Positions 30,011 through 34,550 of a stretch of 34,550 bases of DNA are shown here, piece by piece (position 1 is the stretch's first letter; the number at the start of each line of letters is the position of its first letter). The stretch is from the NCBI GenBank assembly GCA_038217425.1, contig JBBQPM010000059.1:1-34550 (forward strand), given 5' to 3'. A program made the translations under genes and the position numbers. The notes below the pieces were generated by a model that searched no databases, was not told the DNA's origin, and saw nothing but the letters and a program-made list of their open reading frames with translations. The DNA comes from JAIEPT01 sp038217425 (GTDB lineage Bacteria; Planctomycetota; Planctomycetia; Gemmatales; Gemmataceae).

Positions 30011-33000
30011 TTACTTCAAATCGATCGGGGGTCGGGGTCGTTGATCGCTCGGTTCCGGGGCGGCGAGATCCGTCAACTCGACGAAGTTGCCTTGGCGGCG
30101 CGCTTGCTCCTTGAACGCGGCCAGCGCGATCAGTCGCAGCCGGGCCACGCCCAACTCGCCCCCCTTGGTCGTGAGCTGCGTGCCGGGTTCGAACCAGAAT
30201 AACGTACACGTCTTCCCGGCCCGCGTGAAAAGGCGATGCTCCCAACCGGTGGGGTTGACGCCGAACAGTCGCGGCAGCACAGGCCGAGCCTTTGCATGCC
30301 GCATACGCACGACGAGGCATTCGCGTGTGTCGAAGACCTTGGGCCGAACCTCGATGCGATGTTTCTCGAGCTTGACGCTCTCCAGGATGACGTCCTCCTC
30401 GTCCTTCATGAAGATGGGCCGTTCGGGGTCGTCCCACAGGGTGCGCAGATCGAGCGTGGCCGAGGGGGTCGCTTCTTCATCGGGATTGAACCATACCGAA
30501 AGTTTGGGCGGCGCGGCGGGCGCCCAACCCGGCGCGTCGATACTCCAGGCCGGCGCAGGGTATCCGGCGAGGAAGCTCCAGCGGTAGGGGAGGTCGCCGG
30601 AAAGCTCGATCCAGGCGTCGCGCGGCTTGATCTGTTCCAGCACCGCTTCGCGCGGATCGACGGTTTTTTCGACGGCCAGCAGCATCTGCAAGCCGCCGGA
30701 ATCGTCGCCGCCGGGGGTCGGCGCCAGGAGCTGATTTTGCAGCACGGTCGCTTGCCAGTCTTTCTTGGCGGTAAGTTCGGACTTTTTCCAGGGGAACTCG
30801 CTGGAGAAGAGCATGCGCTGAAACGTCATCCCGTTTTGGGATTCGACCAGGTCCAGGAGCAGGAGATCGCCGCGATCGAGGACGACGGCCTTCTCGGCTC
30901 CAGGGCCCAGGTTGACGCGCACCTTGTGTCCGCCGGGCAGAAGTCCCTTACCGAGCCAGCGGTAGTTGGCGGAACCGGGGCTGACGTCGAGACCTTCGTC
31001 GGGGAGATCGTCGACGGTGAGGTTGCTGCCGCGCCGATCGACGAAGTAGTTGAGGCGTTGTTTGAGGATCGCCTCGATGGCCTCGGCCAGTTTCTCGGTT
31101 TCATTGACGAGATAGATCTTTCCGGGTGGATTGATCTGCTCGATGACCTTGAACGCCTCGCGGGATTTGTCTTCGTCCTTGTTGTGCGGCGGGAAGCCGA
31201 CGAAGTGGATGGCGACTTCGCGATTGGCGAACTCGTTGCGGATGAGGGGCGCGATGCCGCGGTACTTGGCCTGGAGCTGAGCGTCTTTCTCGAAGCGATT
31301 GTCGCCGCCGTCGGTGACGGCGATGATCGTCTTGTAACCGCGTACACCCGTCAGATCGTCGCGGGCGGCAAGGAGCGTCCGCACGAGCGGCGATTCGTTC
31401 CACGGCTCGAGGTTGAGATCGGCAAGGAGCCGGTTCAGGAACTTCGTATCTTTCGGGTTCCACGGCGAGGGGCGTAAGACCTGGCGAATCGTATCCTCGG
31501 CATTGACGGCAGTCTTGGCTTCGCCGACGGCCTGGCCGTAGACCCAGATGCTGACGGCGGTCTCCGGGGGAAGCTTCTTGAGCACAATTTGCAAAGCGAG
31601 AAGACTTTGAGCGTAGCGTCCCCTGGAGGGATCGTTTCCCGGCGGGGCGGCCATGCTGCCGGAACAGTCGAGAATGAACGCCACGCCTCCCTGGGCGGCG
31701 CCGAGCTTTTGCTGCACGTCCTTCTTCGTCCGCACCGCGAGACTGGCCCGTTCGGGGAGCGCATACTGCCGCACCACGATGTCTGCCTGCGGTTGCAGTT
31801 CCAGCCGCGTCGTCTGCTCGATTTTTTGGCCCCGGAAGATCCCCTTAACGATGACGTTGGTCACGCGGGCGCCGGAAGACGACGCCGTCCCCTTATCGAC
31901 TTCTTCCACGATCGGGCTGGCGAGTTGGAACGGGATCGGCTCCGCCTTCTCGGGGATAAGCCGCTGTGGCCCGACTTCCACGATGAGGCGCTGACGTTCT
32001 TTCGGCAACATCGGCACGATGCCCTTGGCGCTCTCGATCCAGACGACCGGGAAACCGCTCGGCAGCCAGGTCTGCGGTTCGCGCGGCACGAGTCGATACT
32101 CGCGGCGAATTTCGAACTCGCTGGTTACCGTGCCGGCGGACGCGCCGGTGTTTCCGGGCGTCGTGTCGGCAGCCTGGAGATCGCCGGGGCCGGAGAGGCG
32201 TTTCTCGAAGTCGCCAACGTCCTTCTCTTGCGCCTGGGTCACCAGGGACGCTGGACTGGCGAGCAACGTCTTGGCATCGCTGACGAGCAGACGACCCGCA
32301 ACGCGGTAGTAGGGCTCCGCGGCGGGATTGTCGTCGGCGTAATGGTCGTGCAGCACGCGGTCGGCCTGGCCCATGAGGAAGTCGCGCAACTGCAGTCGGC
32401 GGAACTCGCGCGCAGCGGACATGCCCAGTGGCAACGACGACGGTGCGAGCCGAGCGTAAGCGTCGGCCCTCTGCAGCGAGGTATGCTGGGTTGGGCGATC
32501 CATCTTGGGTTCCAGCCGCAATTTCGCCTCGAGGTCGCCGACGATCTTTTCGTAGCATCGTCCCAGAAGCCGACCGGCGTAGCCCGCCGACTCCCACCAA
32601 CGTTCCTCGACGGGGAAGATTTCCAGGCGATGTTTGGTGGGATCGAACGTCGCTTCCTTGCTCTTGACGAAGCGATCGAAGGTGCGTGCGCCGAGCGACG
32701 CCAAAGCGACTTGCCCGATCCATTGCGCCCGCTTCCGCACCGTCTCGGGGACGGCGTCGGGCTGATCGTGCTTTCGGCCATCGAGCAACAGGCGGCGCGA
32801 AAGCAGATGCTGCCGCATTACAAGCGCCACGCGCCGGGCCGGATCGCCCGCCGTCACCTGCAGAGCCGCTTCCGTTTCGCTCCACGCGGCGAAGGCCTGT
32901 TCGTAGGTTCCGATCCGGGCGGTGACCAGACGCTGGACGAAATCGTTGAATCGGCTTTCGAGATCGCCGAATTCTCTGGTAAGTTTGAGCACGACCGGCT

Positions 33001-34550
33001 TGAGTTCGCTGCCGGGCTTTTCGAGTGTCTGTGTGAGTTCGTGGAGCTGCGTCCAGAGGGAGAGAACCGTTGCGGACGGCGCGGGTTCCTTCCACGCCGG
33101 GATGCCGGAGTCGGCGGGGCGTTCCGCGAGCCATCGGCTGTAACCCCATAGATTCGCCTGAACGCGATTACGCAGCTCAAATGCCGTACGGACATCCTGG
33201 CCCGTCCCGCGGATGATCTGCTGGTACTTGCTCTCGCACTCCAGCAGCAAGGTGCGCGCCGCCTGCCAGTGGACCGCGTCCCCTGACAAAAGCATGTCCT
33301 GAGCGTGCTGCCGTTTCAGGTCGGCGTCGTGCAATTCTCCGGAGATCCAGGGGTAGACTTCCGCGCTGTAGGCGTGTCCCTTGGCCTCGGGATTCTCGCC
33401 CGCCGCCGCCTGCTCGGCGAGGAGCCGCACCTTGACCGCGAGCGGAAAGACGTCGGCGAACTCCTGTGCCGGCGGACTGGCGGCGAGGTCGCGCTGCATC
33501 ATCACCACGAAATGCCCCTCGGCGGGCGGCGGCGTCTCCGCTTCCCGCGCGATCTTCAACCGCTGGGCGCCTCGCTCGAGACTTCGAGCCGGATCCTGGG
33601 CGACGCGCTGCACAATGAGCCAGGCGAGCGGCCGACGTGCCGGGAGCTTGTCGGCCTTGACCCACTCGCCCCATTTCTTGCGTGCGTCCTCCTCCGTCGG
33701 CGCGTCCCAGAATTCCTGAAACTGCTTCGTCAGCGCCTCGTCGGCCGCGATCGTACGGACGCCGGCCAGCGTCGGCAGCGCCAGGCTCGTCGTCAGCGAT
33801 GGCAGGTTCACTTTACTCGCCGCACGTACCGCGCTATATAGGTCAGCGAGACGTTTCTGCAGGCGACCGGCCGCGGCGACATCTCCGAGCCGAATCGCTT
33901 CCTCGACGCGCAAAACCATCGCCTCGGCTTGCTGCCAAAGGTGCGGCGCGTAGGCGCTGGGGGCCGGGACCATCTCGGCAAGCGCTCGCTGTTCGTTCCA
34001 GATTTGGGAAAGGGCAGGGGGGGCCTTGAAGGTCGGCGTCTGATCGAGATCTTCCGGCTGAAACGTCCGTTCGACCAGCGCCAGGATCAGTCGATCGCCC
34101 CGCGTCACGCCGTCGTCGCCTTCCGGGAGCAGCATCGGCGCCTGCTCGGCGCGACGATTGATTCGTGTCCATCGGCTCACGTTGCTCTTCAAATAGTGAT
34201 GCAACTCCGTCCCCGTCACTCGGCGATCGCGATCCAGATCGGCCTCGCCCTTCACGCCTTGCAGTATGTAGTGCCCGAAGACGCTCTCGCCCCATTCCTG
34301 GCAAACATGCGACGTCTGATCCGGACTTGTGCTCGACATTACGAGCAAGTTTGGAACGTCGGAAATCTCTTTGCTCAGCCGGGTCAGGCCACGGGCGAAA
34401 TCGTTGTGGATCATGCCCAGGACCGGATTGTCGGCCATCTGCACTGCATCGAAGATCACGAGTTTGGATTGGCCGCTCGGAAGTTTCGCCAGGCGGTCGA
34501 GGATCGATTTCACGCGCAGGCGGTACGGCTCCTGGGTGCGCAGGTCGGCG
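30011..34550 (-). CDS. Caspase-like plus VWA domain protein, 5' end beyond the window
   Basis: At least 1512 residues are in the window. The frame is open through the right edge, so the first internal GTG (34513) is not the true start. Numbering from that GTG, residues 1-130 are the second half of a caspase-like domain: KLVIFDAVQMADN, then LVMSSTSPDQTS where the catalytic Cys is expected (Thr62 instead), ESVFGHYILQGVKGEAD, and AEQAPMLLPEGDD. A long helical region (about 150-800) follows. A VWA domain lies at about 940-1140 with MIDAS residues in FILDCSGSM (Asp949), SPLVRTLLA and AVTDGGDNRF. The C-terminal part is beta-rich. The domain layout parallels the downstream gene, but with a VWA domain and apparently no Cys nucleophile. 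The His half of the domain is off-window. Confidence 0.78.
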   Translation of the reverse strand, partial: ADLRTQEPYRLRVKSILDRLAKLPSGQSKLVIFDAVQMADNPVLGMIHNDFARGLTRLSKEISDVPNLLVMSSTSPDQTSHVCQEWGESVFGHYILQGVKGEADLDRDRRVTGTELHHYLKSNVSRWTRINRRAEQAPMLLPEGDDGVTRGDRLILALVERTFQPEDLDQTPTFKAPPALSQIWNEQRALAEMVPAPSAYAPHLWQQAEAMVLRVEEAIRLGDVAAAGRLQKRLADLYSAVRAASKVNLPSLTTSLALPTLAGVRTIAADEALTKQFQEFWDAPTEEDARKKWGEWVKADKLPARRPLAWLIVQRVAQDPARSLERGAQRLKIAREAETPPPAEGHFVVMMQRDLAASPPAQEFADVFPLAVKVRLLAEQAAAGENPEAKGHAYSAEVYPWISGELHDADLKRQHAQDMLLSGDAVHWQAARTLLLECESKYQQIIRGTGQDVRTAFELRNRVQANLWGYSRWLAERPADSGIPAWKEPAPSATVLSLWTQLHELTQTLEKPGSELKPVVLKLTREFGDLESRFNDFVQRLVTARIGTYEQAFAAWSETEAALQVTAGDPARRVALVMRQHLLSRRLLLDGRKHDQPDAVPETVRKRAQWIGQVALASLGARTFDRFVKSKEATFDPTKHRLEIFPVEERWWESAGYAGRLLGRCYEKIVGDLEAKLRLEPKMDRPTQHTSLQRADAYARLAPSSLPLGMSAAREFRRLQLRDFLMGQADRVLHDHYADDNPAAEPYYRVAGRLLVSDAKTLLASPASLVTQAQEKDVGDFEKRLSGPGDLQAADTTPGNTGASAGTVTSEFEIRREYRLVPREPQTWLPSGFPVVWIESAKGIVPMLPKERQRLIVEVGPQRLIPEKAEPIPFQLASPIVEEVDKGTASSSGARVTNVIVKGIFRGQKIEQTTRLELQPQADIVVRQYALPERASLAVRTKKDVQQKLGAAQGGVAFILDCSGSMAAPPGNDPSRGRYAQSLLALQIVLKKLPPETAVSIWVYGQAVGEAKTAVNAEDTIRQVLRPSPWNPKDTKFLNRLLADLNLEPWNESPLVRTLLAARDDLTGVRGYKTIIAVTDGGDNRFEKDAQLQAKYRGIAPLIRNEFANREVAIHFVGFPPHNKDEDKSREAFKVIEQINPPGKIYLVNETEKLAEAIEAILKQRLNYFVDRRGSNLTVDDLPDEGLDVSPGSANYRWLGKGLLPGGHKVRVNLGPGAEKAVVLDRGDLLLLDLVESQNGMTFQRMLFSSEFPWKKSELTAKKDWQATVLQNQLLAPTPGGDDSGGLQMLLAVEKTVDPREAVLEQIKPRDAWIELSGDLPYRWSFLAGYPAPAWSIDAPGWAPAAPPKLSVWFNPDEEATPSATLDLRTLWDDPERPIFMKDEEDVILESVKLEKHRIEVRPKVFDTRECLVVRMRHAKARPVLPRLFGVNPTGWEHRLFTRAGKTCTLFWFEPGTQLTTKGGELGVARLRLIALAAFKEQARRQGNFVELTDLAAPEPSDQRPRPPIDLK

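Noticed and set aside
30184..30195. T-loop-like GGGTTCGAACC, considered as part of a tRNA
   Set aside because: No acceptor, D or anticodon arms fit around it, and it lies inside the coding frame of the VWA protein.
31589..33151. 520-codon plus-strand open frame opposite the VWA gene
   Set aside because: Antisense shadow; the VWA MIDAS motif lies on the other strand across the same region.

Overview
The window looks like planctomycete chromosome, probably Pirellulales- or Gemmatales-like. The clues are the GC-rich sequence, leucine-rich repeats of the GLxxLKxLxxLxxLxLxxTxITDAGL type fused to a secreted hydrolase, very large caspase-like proteins, a multi-PAS hybrid kinase with an AhpD-like N-terminus, and small paired proteins beside an ECF sigma factor. 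No rRNA, tRNA or CRISPR array was found. Assignments come from reading motifs, not from database searches.

Left part (1 to about 20.76 kb) is accessory DNA full of broken and re-joined genes. An IS630-type transposase starts at the left edge and cuts the 5' end of a BREX/Pgl phosphatase gene (pglZ). The next gene joins the N-terminal ATPase half of BrxD, in frame, to the C-terminal half of a DUF3732 protein. DUF5990, a truncated isoprenylcysteine methyltransferase-like fragment and two SUKH/HEAT proteins with opposite domain order follow. Then come a secreted esterase-LRR fusion, a HutX/ChuX-like heme protein, a secreted GH5-like glycosidase with a beta-propeller, a second secreted esterase (minus strand, frameshifted near its C-terminus), and a three-gene cluster (small HicB-like protein, Rieske ferredoxin, VOC protein). 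Further right are a minus-strand archaeo-eukaryotic-primase-like gene, a 1010-residue hybrid histidine kinase, a receiver-domain pseudogene carrying a 134-bp MITE-like insertion, a decayed gene fragment, an excisionase-like gene, and a tyrosine integrase whose upstream region holds inverted and tandem copies of one 10-bp motif. The integrase region directly abuts the 3' end of an enolase-superfamily gene, the likely right border of a genomic island.

Right part (about 20.76 kb to the end) looks like backbone. A minus-strand run holds an acyl-CoA ligase, an ECF sigma factor, two small paired proteins (the second frameshifted at a homopolymer) and a mandelate-racemase-type enzyme. Divergent from it is a small ribbon-helix-helix/zinc-knuckle protein with a TATAAT box placed for leaderless transcription. 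A perfect 28-bp-stem hairpin separates it from two adjacent giant minus-strand genes. Both encode caspase-like proteins of similar layout: one is membrane-anchored and keeps a His/Cys pair, the other carries a VWA domain and appears to lack the catalytic Cys, and it runs off the right edge.

The strongest candidates for something new are the BrxD::DUF3732 chimera, the paired caspase-like/VWA proteins, the MITE in the receiver pseudogene, the orphan primase-like protein, and the symmetric repeat block at the integrase.
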